A stretch of 64,000 nucleotides of DNA from Zoogloea sp. (GTDB taxonomy: Bacteria > Pseudomonadota > Gammaproteobacteria > Burkholderiales > Rhodocyclaceae). The notes under the pieces were generated by a model. That model was not told the origin of the DNA and made no database searches. It worked only from the letters and a program-made list of their open reading frames with translations. Of this stretch, positions 1-8,928 are shown one piece after another. The position numbers and the translations under genes were made by a program. The DNA is taken from contig JADJBR010000007.1 of the NCBI GenBank assembly GCA_016703645.1, forward strand, positions 1,758,501-1,822,500. The letters are read 5' to 3'. How positions within the stretch are numbered: the stretch's first letter is position 1; every line of letters begins with the position of its first letter.

Positions 1-1
1 C

Positions 2-508
2 TTAAGCCTCGCGGGCGACAGCACCGCCCCCCCTCGTCGGCGCCAGAACGATGAGGGCAAACACTGGCTGGCTGTGGTGGACGTGGACCACTTCAAGCGG
101 GTCAATGACCAGTTCGGCCATCTGTACGGGGATGAGGTGCTGCTGCTCCTTGCCCGGATCATGCAGGAGAGCTTCCGCCACCAGGATCGCCTGTTTCGTT
201 TTGGCGGTGAGGAGTTCGTGGTCATCCTGCGGGCAACATCCGAAGATGAAGTTGCGGTGGCCCTTGAGCGCCTGCGGGCAAGCGTCGAAGGCCATCTGTT
301 TCCACAGGTCGGCACCGTGACCGTAAGCGTCGGCTATACCGGCATCAATTCCAGTGACACCATCCCCGACATCGTGGGCCGAGCCGACGATGCGCTCTAT
401 TTCGCCAAGGAGAACGGGCGCAATCAGGTGAGTAGCTACGAGCGCCTGCTTGCCTCGGGCAAGGTGTCGGCCCGTGAAGCCCCTAACAGCGATATCGAAC
501 TGTTCTGA
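2..508 (+). CDS. Diguanylate cyclase (GGDEF domain), 5'-truncated by the window edge
   Basis: This is the C-terminal part of a GGDEF protein, which makes the second messenger c-di-GMP from two GTP. The frame is open to the first base of the window, so the real start lies upstream; an internal GTG at 74 is not a credible start because it falls inside the domain. Visible motifs are the Mg/GTP-binding stretch VVDVDHFKRVND, the active-site loop GGEEF, and RHQD exactly five residues before GGEEF. RHQD fits the RxxD inhibitory I-site, so product feedback inhibition is expected. The usual late GGDEF motif around ADDALYFAKENGRN is present. The sensory N-terminus is not visible, so the input signal is unknown. 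Confidence 0.9.
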   Translation, partial: LSLAGDSTAPPRRRQNDEGKHWLAVVDVDHFKRVNDQFGHLYGDEVLLLLARIMQESFRHQDRLFRFGGEEFVVILRATSEDEVAVALERLRASVEGHLFPQVGTVTVSVGYTGINSSDTIPDIVGRADDALYFAKENGRNQVSSYERLLASGKVSAREAPNSDIELF

Positions 509-526
509 CGACGCCCGTTTGCCGCC

Positions 527-913
527 CTAGCGGGTGGCGGCCTGTGCGGGAAGATCCTTGAGGGCCTGCTTGCGCTCCCCATCCGCGGCAAATATGAGAG
601 CGCGCTGCTCATCGCTGAGCGGTGCGCCCAGATCCCGCTCCAGAGAGCTATAGATGCGGGACAGGCGATCGGTCAGACGCCCCTTGGCCGGAATGGCACG
701 TAACACCTGTTCGCGGCGGGCTCCCGCAATACTCATGACCTTCTGGACGAAACTCTCTTCAATGCGCCGCGTCTCGGCCTGGATGAAGGCGGCCTGTACA
801 GGCGTCAGTACCACTGGCGGAGGCGCAACGGGCGGTGCTGAAAAGGCCGGAAGGGCGACGGCAAACCCGAGCACCAGTGCGGCAATAATATTGCGCGGCA
901 AGAAATCTCTCAT
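527..913 (-). CDS. Small exported protein of unknown function
   Basis: A 128-aa protein with a clear Sec-type signal peptide: basic MRDFLPRN, a hydrophobic core, then a likely cleavage after FSA near residue 26. A proline-rich stretch (APPVAPPPVV) follows, then a mostly helical, charged region with no cysteines or recognisable catalytic motif. It starts two bases after the stop of the quinone oxidoreductase gene and has no obvious ribosome binding site of its own, so translation is probably coupled to that gene. A periplasmic location is inferred from the signal peptide. I do not recognise the family. Confidence 0.75.
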   Translation of the reverse strand: MRDFLPRNIIAALVLGFAVALPAFSAPPVAPPPVVLTPVQAAFIQAETRRIEESFVQKVMSIAGARREQVLRAIPAKGRLTDRLSRIYSSLERDLGAPLSDEQRALIFAADGERKQALKDLPAQAATR

Positions 914-915
914 GT

Positions 916-1890
916 CTAGGGAACCAGTACGGTCGAGCCCGTCGTGCGTCGCGCTTCAAGCTCCTGATGGGCAACAGCCGCATCGTGCAGCGGAAAACGT
1001 TGGTTGATCGACAGCCTGACCTGACCCGAAAGAACGATAGAAAACAACTCGTCAGCCATCGCCAGCAGATCCTGCCGTCGTGCTGAATACGTAAAGAGGC
1101 TCGGTCGGGTTAGGAACAAGGAGCCCATCTTGCCGAGCAGGCCCGGGTCGAAGGTCTCCACCGGGCCGGATGCATTGCCGAAGCTCACCATCATACCCAT
1201 GGGCCGCAGGCAGGCCAGGGAATCCATGAAGGTGTCCCTGCCGATGGAGTCATAGACCACCGGAACCCCCTCGCCACCGGTCAATTCCCGAACCCGGCTT
1301 GAAATGCACTCGCGGGTATGGACGATGGGATGATCACAGCCATGCAGCCGGGCCAACTCCGCTTTTTCGTCGGAACCGACGGTGCCAATCACCGTCGCCC
1401 CCAGGGCTTTTGCCCATTGACAGACAATCAGGCCGACACCGCCCGCAGCAGCATGGATCAGAATGGTGTCACCCGGCTGCACCCGGTAGGTTCGGCGCAG
1501 AAGATACTGGGCCGTCAGGCCTTGCAGCATCATGGCCGCCCCCTGCTCGAAACTGAGGGCATCCGGCAAACGCACCAGACGGTCGGCCGGAATGTTGCGG
1601 CACTCCGCATAAGCGCCCAAGGGACCGCCGGCATAGGCAACCCTGTCACCAGGAAGCAGATCACTCACGCCCGCCCCCACCGCCTCGACCACGCCGGCCG
1701 CCTCAAGACCCAGGCCCGAAGGCAAGGGGACTGGATAGAGGCCGGAACGGTGGTAGACGTCGATATAGTTCAGACCGACAGCATGATGCCGGACCTGTGC
1801 CTCGCCAGGTGCAGGCGGCGCCAGATCGGACTCGACCCACTGCAGGACCTCGGGGCCGCCAGTACGCTCAAAGCGGATCAAACGGGACAT
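916..1890 (-). CDS. qor: NADPH:quinone oxidoreductase, zinc-less MDR family
   Basis: A 324-aa medium-chain reductase of the quinone oxidoreductase type, predicted to reduce quinones with NADPH in the cytoplasm. The N-terminal GroES-like domain holds the family motif HHAVGLNYIDVYHRSGLYP. The Rossmann domain has the nucleotide-binding motif AAAGGVGLIVCQWAKALGA. The structural and catalytic zinc ligands of true alcohol dehydrogenases are absent, which supports the quinone reductase subgroup. Length is normal for the family. The ATG at 1890 is preceded by a GAGGTGAGG Shine-Dalgarno stretch. The small exported protein gene follows two bases downstream, so the two probably share a transcript. Confidence 0.88.
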   Translation of the reverse strand: MSRLIRFERTGGPEVLQWVESDLAPPAPGEAQVRHHAVGLNYIDVYHRSGLYPVPLPSGLGLEAAGVVEAVGAGVSDLLPGDRVAYAGGPLGAYAECRNIPADRLVRLPDALSFEQGAAMMLQGLTAQYLLRRTYRVQPGDTILIHAAAGGVGLIVCQWAKALGATVIGTVGSDEKAELARLHGCDHPIVHTRECISSRVRELTGGEGVPVVYDSIGRDTFMDSLACLRPMGMMVSFGNASGPVETFDPGLLGKMGSLFLTRPSLFTYSARRQDLLAMADELFSIVLSGQVRLSINQRFPLHDAAVAHQELEARRTTGSTVLVP

Positions 1891-1955
1891 GCCTCACCTC
1901 GCGGAACAATTGGGGCGATTGTACCGGAGGGAATTTCAAATAGCGGGTTGAAGCA

Positions 1956-1980
1956 CCCCGACCCGCGCAACGGGCCGGGG
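1956..1980 (-). terminator. GC-rich hairpin downstream of maeB
   Basis: An inverted repeat (CCCCG-CCCG, loop, CGGG-CGGGG with one internal mismatch) lies just beyond the maeB stop at 1991. There is no U-run, so it is a stabilising 3' hairpin or a weak terminator rather than a textbook intrinsic terminator. Confidence 0.4.
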
Positions 1981-1990
1981 CAATCACAGC

Positions 1991-4285
1991 TCAGACGGGC
2001 AATTCTTCACGCTGCTCGGCGGCATCCACCACGGCCAGGGCGGTGATATTGACGAGCCGACGCACCGACGCGGAGGGCGTCAGAATGTGCACAGCGCGGG
2101 CACTGCCCAACAGGATGGGGCCGACGGAAACCCCATCTCCGTTGGCAATCTTGAGCAGGTTGAAGGCGATGTTGGCCGCATCCAGGTTGGGCATCACCAG
2201 CAGATTGGCTTCGCCATGCAGAGTGGAGTCGGGATGCAGGCGGTCACGGATCTCCGGTGAAAGTGCCGAATCACCGTGCATTTCACCATCGCACTGGAGA
2301 TCAGGCGCCTTGATCCGAAGGATGTCACGGGCGTCCCGCATGCGACGGGATGACGCGCTGCTGGCACTGCCAAAGTTGGAATGGGACAGCAGTGCCACCT
2401 TCGGCTCGATCCCAAAACGCTTGAGTTCATCTGCCGCCATCATTGCGATCTCGGCTGCCTCCTCGGCGCTGGGCACTTCATTCACATACGTGTCGGTGAT
2501 GGCCAGGATGCGCTGGGGCAGCAGCAGGATGTTCATCGCTGCATAGAGGCTGGCGCCGTGTTTGAGGCCAATCAGGTTCTGGACGTGGTTGAAGTGGTGA
2601 TCGTAGCCCCCTGTGGTGCCACAGACGAGGGCATCGCCATCACCACGACGCAGCAGCATGCAGCCAATCAGCGTGGTGTCCGAACGCATGGCCTCACGCG
2701 CCGAGTCGGGGGTCACGCCATCGCGCCCCATCAGCCGGTAGTATTCCTGCCACAGCTCGCGATAGCGGCTGTCCGACTCCACGTTGACCACGTCGAAATC
2801 CCGGCCCGCCACGAGATTGAGGCCGAACTTCTCGATACGCATGTCGATGACTGCAGGCCGGCCGATCAGGATCGGACGCGCCAGATTTTCATCCACCACG
2901 GCACGCACGGCACGCAGAACCCGCTCACTCTCCCCTTCGGCATAGAGCACGCGCTTCTTGTCGGCGGCAACTGCCTTGGCCTTGGTGAACACCGGCTTCA
3001 TGATGATGCCGGACTGGTATACGAATTCGTTGAGACTCTGGACATAGGCGTCCATGTCGATCTTGCGCGTGGCCACACCCGAATCAATGGCGGCCCGGGC
3101 AACGGCGGGGGCGATCTTGACAATCAGACGGGGATCGAAGGGCTTGGGAATCAGGTAGTTCGGGCCGAAGGAGAGGTCCGCACCGCCGTAAGCCTGCGCC
3201 ACCACATCGGACTGCTCGGCCTCGGCCAGTTCGGCAATGGCCTTCACACACGCCAGCTTCATCTCCTCGTTGATCTTGGTGGCGCCCGCATCCAGGGCAC
3301 CGCGGAAGATGAAGGGGAAGCACAGGACGTTATTGACCTGGTTCGGGTAGTCGGAACGACCGGTGGCAATGATGGCATCCGGGCGAACTTCCTTGGCCAG
3401 TTCGGGCAGAATCTCCGGGGTCGGGTTGGCAAGGGCGAAGATCAGGGGCTTGTCAGCCATGGTCTTGACCATCTCGGGCTTGAGCACGCCCGCGGTGGAC
3501 AATCCAAGGAAGATGTCCGCGCCAACCACGGCATCGGCCAGGGTACGGAAAGCGGTCTGCTGGGCAAAGCGCGCCTTGGTGGGCTCCATGTTCTCGTCGC
3601 GCCCGACGTAGATCACGCCCTTGGAATCGCAAACGATGATGTTTTCGCGGGTGATGCCAAGACCACACCAAAGCTCGAGACAGGCAATCGCCGCAGCGCC
3701 GGCGCCGGACACCACCACTTTGACTTCGTCGATCTTCTTTTCGACCACCTTCAGACCATTGAGCATGGCCGCCGCAGAAATGATGGCGGTGCCGTGCTGG
3801 TCGTCATGGAAGACCGGAATGTTCATCCGCTCCCGCAGCTTCTGCTCAATGTAGAAGCATTCGGGCGCCTTGATGTCCTCGAGGTTGACGCCACCCAGGG
3901 TGGGCTCAAGGGCCGCGATCATGTCGATCAGCTTGTCCGGGTCGTTCTCGGCAAGCTCGATGTCGAAGACGTCGATGTTGGCAAATTTCTTGAACAGACA
4001 GCCTTTGCCCTCCATGACCGGCTTGGCGGCCAGCGGGCCGATGTTGCCGAGGCCGAGCACGGCGGTGCCGTTGGTGATCACGGCCACCAGATTGCCCCGG
4101 GAGGTGTACTCCTGCGCATCGGCCGGGTCGGCCACGATGGCGTCACAGGCGGCGGCCACGCCGGGCGAATAGGCCAGCGCCAGATCGCGCTGATTGGTCA
4201 GGCCCTTGGTCGGCACCACTGCAATCTTGCCGCGGGTCGGGCTACGGTGGTAGTCGAGGGCTGCGGCAATGAAATCCTTGTCCAT
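1991..4285 (-). CDS. maeB: NADP-dependent malic enzyme (malic-Pta hybrid type)
   Basis: A 764-aa malic enzyme that converts malate to pyruvate and CO2 with NADPH production. Residues ~1-425 are the malic enzyme domain, with [22 protein letters not shown] near the N-terminus and the Rossmann stretch [17 protein letters not shown]. Residues ~430-760 resemble phosphotransacetylase; in MaeB-type enzymes this region is regulatory (acetyl-CoA response) rather than catalytic. The length matches the family. I chose the ATG at 4285 ([16 protein letters not shown]) over one 12 codons upstream because the protein family begins here and a purine-rich AGAGAGAAC element precedes it. It is transcribed divergently from parA. 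Confidence 0.95.
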   Translation of the reverse strand: MDKDFIAAALDYHRSPTRGKIAVVPTKGLTNQRDLALAYSPGVAAACDAIVADPADAQEYTSRGNLVAVITNGTAVLGLGNIGPLAAKPVMEGKGCLFKKFANIDVFDIELAENDPDKLIDMIAALEPTLGGVNLEDIKAPECFYIEQKLRERMNIPVFHDDQHGTAIISAAAMLNGLKVVEKKIDEVKVVVSGAGAAAIACLELWCGLGITRENIIVCDSKGVIYVGRDENMEPTKARFAQQTAFRTLADAVVGADIFLGLSTAGVLKPEMVKTMADKPLIFALANPTPEILPELAKEVRPDAIIATGRSDYPNQVNNVLCFPFIFRGALDAGATKINEEMKLACVKAIAELAEAEQSDVVAQAYGGADLSFGPNYLIPKPFDPRLIVKIAPAVARAAIDSGVATRKIDMDAYVQSLNEFVYQSGIIMKPVFTKAKAVAADKKRVLYAEGESERVLRAVRAVVDENLARPILIGRPAVIDMRIEKFGLNLVAGRDFDVVNVESDSRYRELWQEYYRLMGRDGVTPDSAREAMRSDTTLIGCMLLRRGDGDALVCGTTGGYDHHFNHVQNLIGLKHGASLYAAMNILLLPQRILAITDTYVNEVPSAEEAAEIAMMAADELKRFGIEPKVALLSHSNFGSASSASSRRMRDARDILRIKAPDLQCDGEMHGDSALSPEIRDRLHPDSTLHGEANLLVMPNLDAANIAFNLLKIANGDGVSVGPILLGSARAVHILTPSASVRRLVNITALAVVDAAEQREELPV

Positions 4286-4629
4286 GTTCTCTCTTCTCTC
4301 AAAAATTGGTCCACCCCCCATTGGTCAGGGCAACGACGTGCCGCTGGCGGGGGAAATCACCGATGGTCTGGCTGGAACTGGATGTGTCCTGGGTACCCTG
4401 AGGCGAGCGTGTGCCTCGTATGACAGCCGAGCGGTGCTTACCCCACCACCCGACCGGAGTTTCACGCCCGGGAGGAGGGCGCGAAGACTTCTCGTTCTGA
4501 TTGCCTTATTGTTTGAGTACGAGTTTACCCGACCCACGCCATTTTGGCACCCTCAGTAAATTCAGCCCCCCGTCCAAGGCGTGGCACAATCGCGCGCATC
4601 CAAACAGCACAAGAAGACGGGGAGAACCG
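4286..4629. promoter_or_regulatory. maeB-parA divergent intergenic region
   Basis: These 344 bp carry the divergent promoters of maeB and parA. I see no protein gene. Near the maeB side a direct repeat ATTGGTC occurs at 4305-4311 and 4320-4326, 15 bp apart, and the first copy sits in AATTGGTCCACC, whose core GGTccACC is weakly palindromic. This could be a GntR-type operator but is too short to be sure. No convincing -35/-10 pair was found for either gene. GGGGAGAAC just before 4630 is the parA ribosome binding site. Confidence 0.4.
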
Positions 4630-5400
4630 ATGCGACGCGTTGTATTCAACCAGAAGGGTGGGGTGGGCAAATCCACGATCACCTGCAATCTTGCAGCCAT
4701 CAGTGCCCACACGGGCCTACGCACACTGGTTGTCGACCTGGACCCCCAGGGAAACTCAACCCATTACCTGCTGGGCGATGCGGCGGAGAACGGTGACGAC
4801 ACGCTGGCCGGGCTCTTCGAGCAGACCCTGTCCTTCAAGTTCAGCCCCAAGAAGACGGCGGAGTTTGTGCACCCGACGCCGTTTGCCAACCTGTCGATCA
4901 TGCCCTCCCACCCAAGCCTTGAGGAGCTGCAGGGGAAGCTGGAATCCCGCTACAAGATCTTCAAGCTGCGCGATGCACTGGATGAGCTCGCCGACGACTA
5001 CGATGCCGTGTTCATCGACACGCCACCGGCCCTCAACTTCTATACCCGCTCGGCCCTGATCGCCACCCGTTTGTGTCTGATCCCCTTCGACTGCGACGAT
5101 TTTTCACGCCGCGCCCTCTATGCACTGATGGAAAACGTCCAGGAGATCCGTGCCGATCACAACCGTGATCTGGAAGTCGAAGGTATCGTGGTGAACCAGT
5201 TCCAGCCCCGTGCCAGCCTGCCCCAGAAGCTGGTTCAGGAACTGATTGCCGAAGGACTTCCGATCTTCAAGACCTATCTGTCCAGCTCCATCAAGATCCG
5301 TGAAAGCCACGAACAGGCCAAGCCCATGATCCACCTCGACCCGAAGCACAAGCTGGCGCAGGAGTTCGTGGCCCTGCACGGGGAACTGCGCCAGTCTTGA
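4630..5400 (+). CDS. parA: ParA-family ATPase, solitary
   Basis: A 256-aa ParA/Soj-type ATPase. It shows the deviant Walker A motif KGGVGKST near residue 10, the Walker A' stretch VVDLDPQGNST, and the Walker B-like FIDTPPALN. These proteins move cargo (DNA, chemoreceptor arrays or other assemblies) on the nucleoid by ATP-driven dimerisation. No parB or centromere-like repeats lie next to it: the neighbours are maeB (divergent) and uvrD (convergent). It is therefore an orphan ParA rather than the chromosome partition copy, which normally sits with parB near the origin. The ATG at 4630 is chosen for its GGGGAGAAC ribosome binding site and the family N-terminus. Cargo is unknown. Confidence 0.85.
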   Translation: MRRVVFNQKGGVGKSTITCNLAAISAHTGLRTLVVDLDPQGNSTHYLLGDAAENGDDTLAGLFEQTLSFKFSPKKTAEFVHPTPFANLSIMPSHPSLEELQGKLESRYKIFKLRDALDELADDYDAVFIDTPPALNFYTRSALIATRLCLIPFDCDDFSRRALYALMENVQEIRADHNRDLEVEGIVVNQFQPRASLPQKLVQELIAEGLPIFKTYLSSSIKIRESHEQAKPMIHLDPKHKLAQEFVALHGELRQS

Positions 5401-5432
5401 TCAATGGTGACGCAGCACTTGGCACGAGAAGC

Positions 5433-5456
5433 GGCTCGCGGGCACGACCGCGAGCC
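5433..5456. terminator. Hairpin between convergent parA and uvrD
   Basis: A perfect 9-bp stem GGCTCGCGG/CCGCGAGCC with a 6-base loop sits between the two convergent stop codons. It has no U-run in either direction, so any termination would be weak; it may instead protect 3' ends. Confidence 0.4.
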
Positions 5457-5458
5457 GG

Positions 5459-7681
5459 CTAAACCGCGGTGAGCTTCGCCACCGACAGCATCAGCCACTT
5501 GCTGCCCGCCTCGGCGAATTTCACCTGAACCCTCGCGTCATTGCCGCTGCCCTCGGCAGAAACGATTACCCCGTCGCCGAAACGCGCATGCCGCACACTC
5601 TGGCCGATCCGCAGCCCCCCCAGGTCGCGGGACTTCATCGGCGGAGGCGCCGGCATGGCAGCCATGGCCGGCTTGGCGGCTCCGGGGTTGTAATAGCGCG
5701 CGGAGGGCTCGGGCGCGAAACTGCGGCGCGGATTGGGCGGCGTCAGCCACTTGGTCAGGCCTTCCGGGATTTCTTCCAGGAAGCGGGAGCGCAGGTTATA
5801 GCGCACCTGGCCATGGAGCATCCGGCTCTGGGTGAAGCTCAGATAGAGACGCTGGCGCGCCCGGGTGACGGCCACATACATCAGGCGCCGCTCCTCTTCC
5901 AGACCGTCCGCCTCCTGGGCACTGTTCTCATGGGGGAAAAGCCCCTCCTCAAGGCCAGTCAGAAAGACCACGTCGAACTCAAGCCCCTTGGCCGCATGAA
6001 CCGTCATCAACTGAACGGCCTCCGTACCCGCATCCGCCTGATGGTCGCCCGCCTCCAGGGAGGCATGGGCAAGAAACTCGGCAAGCACCGAGTCGGCAGC
6101 GGACGACGACTCCCCGGGTGCCTGTCCGGCACCCACCTCGGCGCTGAAGTTCGCAGCCGCATTCACCAGTTCATCCAGGTTCTCGAGCCGCTCCTGCCCT
6201 TCCTTTTCCGCTTTGTAGTGAGCACGCAGACCAGACACCTCGATCACGTGCTCGACCATCTCATGGAGCGGCAGATCCCGCGTCTCACTGCGCAGGCGCT
6301 CGATCAACACCACGAACTGGGCCAGGGATGAACCCGGCTTGCCGGAGAGGTGAGGCACTGTCTGGTAGAGCGGCGTATTCCAGGTCCGTGCCGCATCCTG
6401 CAGGGCCTCAAGGGATCGGGCGCCGATGCCGCGGGTCGGGAAATTGACGACCCGGGTGAACGCGGTATCGTCATCGGAATTGGCGATCAGGCGCAGATAG
6501 GCCAGAGCGTGCTTCACCTCCTGACGTTCAAAGAAGCGCAGCCCCCCATATACCCGGTAGGCAATGCCGCTGGAAAAAAGCTGATGCTCCAACACCCGCG
6601 ACTGGGCATTCGAGCGATAAAGAAGCGCGATGTCGGCACGACTGGCACCGTCACGAACCAAAGACTGGATCTCCTCGACGATCCAGCGAGCCTCATCGGA
6701 GTCGGTAAACGCTTCATAGACGCGGATCGGCTCCCCCGCCCCGCGATCCGTCCATAGGTTCTTGCCCAGACGCCTGCTGTTGTTGGCAATCAGCGCATTG
6801 GCTGCGTCAAGGATGTTGCCATGGGAGCGGTAGTTCTGCTCCAGGCGGATCACGTTTTCAACGCGAAAATCCCGCTCGAAATCCCGCATGTTGCCGACTT
6901 CCGCGCCGCGGAAACGATAGATGGACTGATCGTCGTCACCCACACAGAACAAATTGGCCCCCCCCTCCTCGCCCTTGCCGGCCAGCAAGCTCAACCAGCG
7001 GTACTGGAGCACATTGGTGTCCTGGAACTCATCCACCAGGATATGGCGGAAACGCGCCTGGTAATGGCGGCGTATCGGCTCATTCCGCACCAGCAACTCG
7101 TAGCTGCGCAGCAACAACTCCGGGAAATCCACAACTGCCTCGCGCTGGCACTGTGCCTCATACTCCATGTAAAGCTCCACCCGACGGCGGCTGTAGTCAT
7201 CCCATGCCTCGACCGCAGCCGGCCTCAAGCCCGCCTCCTTTTGGCCGTTGATGAAGTGCTGCAGGTCGCGTGGTGGATACTTTTCATCGTCCACATTGAG
7301 GGTTTTCAGCAAGCGTTTGATCGATGCGAGCTGATCGGCGGTATCGAGGATCTGGAATAGCTGAGGCAAGCCGGCATCCCGATGGTGGGCACGCAGAAAG
7401 CGGTTGCACAAGCCATGGAAGGTCCCGATCCACATGCCCCGGGTGTTGATCGGGAACATGGCAGAGAGCCGCGTCAGCATCTCTTTGGCGGCCTTGTTGG
7501 TGAAGGTTACGGCAAGGATGCCCTGGGGGCTGCAGTAGCCGTTCTGCAACAGCCAGGCGATGCGCGTGATGAGCACGCGGGTCTTGCCGGAACCTGCACC
7601 TGCCAGGATCAGGGCGTGCCGCGGCGGCAAGGTCACCGCAGCGAGCTGTTCAGCGTTGAGGTGTTCGAGAAGCTGGGGCAT
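5459..7681 (-). CDS. uvrD: DNA helicase II, UvrD/PcrA-like
   Basis: A 740-aa superfamily 1A 3'-5' helicase for nucleotide excision and mismatch repair. All family motifs can be read: Walker A AGAGSGKT near residue 30, DEFQDTN (motif II), GDDDQSIYRFRGA (III), LEQNYRSHGNIL (IV), TVHAAKGLEFD (V) and VAVTRARQRL (VI). The C-terminus has the short Tudor-like UvrD tail (HARFGDGVIVSAEGSG). I chose the ATG at 7681 (MPQLLEHLN) because it aligns with known UvrD starts; an ATG ten codons upstream at 7711 is the alternative. It stands alone on the minus strand and converges with parA. Confidence 0.93.
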   Translation of the reverse strand: MPQLLEHLNAEQLAAVTLPPRHALILAGAGSGKTRVLITRIAWLLQNGYCSPQGILAVTFTNKAAKEMLTRLSAMFPINTRGMWIGTFHGLCNRFLRAHHRDAGLPQLFQILDTADQLASIKRLLKTLNVDDEKYPPRDLQHFINGQKEAGLRPAAVEAWDDYSRRRVELYMEYEAQCQREAVVDFPELLLRSYELLVRNEPIRRHYQARFRHILVDEFQDTNVLQYRWLSLLAGKGEEGGANLFCVGDDDQSIYRFRGAEVGNMRDFERDFRVENVIRLEQNYRSHGNILDAANALIANNSRRLGKNLWTDRGAGEPIRVYEAFTDSDEARWIVEEIQSLVRDGASRADIALLYRSNAQSRVLEHQLFSSGIAYRVYGGLRFFERQEVKHALAYLRLIANSDDDTAFTRVVNFPTRGIGARSLEALQDAARTWNTPLYQTVPHLSGKPGSSLAQFVVLIERLRSETRDLPLHEMVEHVIEVSGLRAHYKAEKEGQERLENLDELVNAAANFSAEVGAGQAPGESSSAADSVLAEFLAHASLEAGDHQADAGTEAVQLMTVHAAKGLEFDVVFLTGLEEGLFPHENSAQEADGLEEERRLMYVAVTRARQRLYLSFTQSRMLHGQVRYNLRSRFLEEIPEGLTKWLTPPNPRRSFAPEPSARYYNPGAAKPAMAAMPAPPPMKSRDLGGLRIGQSVRHARFGDGVIVSAEGSGNDARVQVKFAEAGSKWLMLSVAKLTAV

Positions 7682-8000
7682 GGGGTGACACGGAATGCGG
7701 CGAAGCGCCACATTCTACTGCCACCGCCCCGCATTGGCGGGTACCGGCGGGTGTTGCGAAAACGCCGCGCCAACGTGACGGATTACTTGAAACAAATTGA
7801 AAAGGCGCTTGCAGGGAGCACCGCAAGCACCTAAACTGAAATTGTGCAATGCAACAAACGAGACTTACCAGAAGCTGAAGGAACCCTTGGAGGGCAGCAA
7901 ATATGCCAAAAAAGGCAATTTTGCATCGCACCAAAACACACGGCTCCGACATAGAAATCAGCTCGGCTTGTTTGATGCCCCAACATAGGAGTAACAGCAA
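7682..8000. promoter_or_regulatory. Intergenic region with two TGCNNNGCA motifs
   Basis: These 319 bp separate uvrD from a divergent gene for a 108-aa protein. The right half is more AT-rich than its surroundings. Two copies of TGCNNNGCA stand out: TGCAATGCA at 7845-7853, inside the near-palindrome TTGTGCAATGCAACAA, and TGCATCGCA at 7922-7930. A 6-bp hairpin GCTTGC/GCAAGC spans about 7807-7828. TGC-NNN-GCA is similar to the site reported for the PHB regulator PhaR in some proteobacteria, but that link is an inference. AGGAG shortly before 8001 is the ribosome binding site of the downstream gene. No protein gene is convincing here. Confidence 0.45.
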
Positions 8001-8327
8001 ATGAAAGCACCAAAACTACTTCACTGGCACGCCCGCAAAGCGGGTGTTCCCGTCGAACGCGCCGAAGCCTTGTGGCGCAAGGCCCTTCGCGAAGCCACTG
8101 CCGATACCGGCTGGGTAGGCACCTCGGAATTCTGGGGTGCGGCTGAAGCCCGCTTCCTCGAACTGCTGGCCGAAGAGCAAAGTACGCTTTGCGCCCCCCA
8201 CGTCGAATCCTTCATGCGCACCCAGCATCGCATGGGCCTGATGCCCCTGCTCGCGGCGGAACAGATGTTTTCCGTGATCTCTGCCAACTGGCAGCGCTTC
8301 TGCAACCAGATGAACAAGGCAGCCTAA
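8001..8327 (+). CDS. Conserved-looking 108-aa protein, function unknown
   Basis: A soluble, mostly helical 108-aa protein with no signal peptide or membrane segment. It is rich in tryptophan, histidine and alanine (LHWHARKAGVP near the start; LLAAEQMFSVISANWQRFCNQM at the end). AGGAG sits well placed before the ATG and a strong intrinsic terminator follows the gene, so it forms its own transcription unit. The size and amphipathic helices, and the TGCNNNGCA motifs upstream, would suit a small phasin-like or PHB-associated protein, but I recognise no domain and this remains speculation. Confidence 0.75.
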   Translation: MKAPKLLHWHARKAGVPVERAEALWRKALREATADTGWVGTSEFWGAAEARFLELLAEEQSTLCAPHVESFMRTQHRMGLMPLLAAEQMFSVISANWQRFCNQMNKAA

Positions 8328-8400
8328 GGGCGCCTGCCGCCGCCCCTGGGCGGTGGCGCAACCGTGTTTTTCTCCCTCCTCTCCCTTGTGGAGACTTGAC

Positions 8401-8432
8401 GGCGTCTGTCGCAAGACAGACGCCGCTTTTTT
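8401..8432 (+). terminator. Intrinsic terminator after the 108-aa gene
   Basis: A perfect 10-bp stem GGCGTCTGTC/GACAGACGCC with a GCAA tetraloop is followed by GC and six T residues. This is a textbook rho-independent terminator separating the 108-aa gene from yajC. Confidence 0.9.
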
Positions 8433-8480
8433 GCGTGCTGTCCTCCCACGACAGGCACTCGAAGGCAGGCCGCCGGGTAC

Positions 8481-8489
8481 TGCTATAAT
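8481..8489 (+). promoter_or_regulatory. Extended -10 promoter of yajC-secDF
   Basis: TGCTATAAT is a perfect extended -10 element (TGN plus TATAAT) 33 bases before the yajC start. No good -35 hexamer is found at the usual distance, which is typical for extended -10 promoters. Confidence 0.6.
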
Positions 8490-8522
8490 CCAGCCCCTTG
8501 CATCTTCACTCCGGAGTTCAAT

Positions 8523-8855
8523 GTGCTGATTTCCAACGCCTTTGCCCAGGCCGCACCGGCCGCCGCACAGGACCCCCTGGGCGGTCTGACCGGCATTCTG
8601 CCGATGATCTTCATGTTTGCGGTACTGTGGTTCCTGATGATCCGCCCGCAGATGAAGCGCTCCAAAGAACACAAGGCCCTGCTCGAAGGCCTGCAGAAGA
8701 ACGACGAAGTGCTGACCCAGGGCGGTATCGTCGGCAAGGTTGTCGCCATCAGTGACGCCTATGTGACCGTGGAAGTCGCGACCAACACCCAGATCGTTGT
8801 CCAGAAGCAGGCTATTGGCGCCGTTCTGCCCAAGGGCACGCTCAAGTCAATCTGA
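8523..8855 (+). CDS. yajC: Sec translocase auxiliary subunit YajC
   Basis: A 110-aa single-pass inner membrane protein that associates with SecDF-SecYEG. The N-terminus reads MLISNAFAQAA, then a transmembrane helix at about residues 23-42 (LPMIFMFAVLWFLMIRPQMKR), then the cytoplasmic YajC domain with the signature LLEGLQKNDEVLTQGGIVGKV. Translation starts at a GTG at 8523; an overlapping ATG two bases earlier is out of frame and stops at once. CGGAG lies at the right distance upstream. It heads the yajC-secD-secF operon. Confidence 0.95.
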   Translation: MLISNAFAQAAPAAAQDPLGGLTGILPMIFMFAVLWFLMIRPQMKRSKEHKALLEGLQKNDEVLTQGGIVGKVVAISDAYVTVEVATNTQIVVQKQAIGAVLPKGTLKSI

Positions 8856-8928
8856 GCGGCGCCCAGCCGGTGCACACGCACCGGTTCCTTTGGCCGCCGG
8901 GCCTGTACCTCATCCTTCCCGCCAGACC

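Noticed and set aside
2381-4423. Long open frame of about 680 codons on the plus strand opposite maeB
   Set aside because: It is a GC-driven shadow of maeB, His/Gly/Leu-rich with no domain; maeB matches its family over its full length.
7797-7988. 63-codon plus-strand open frame upstream of the 108-aa gene
   Set aside because: No ribosome binding site, unlike-protein composition, and it overlaps the AT-rich control region with TGCNNNGCA motifs.
8797-8928. N-terminal extension of SecD
   Set aside because: It overlaps yajC, is Arg/Pro/Ser-rich and adds nothing seen in the family; the ATG at 8929 starts right before the first membrane helix.
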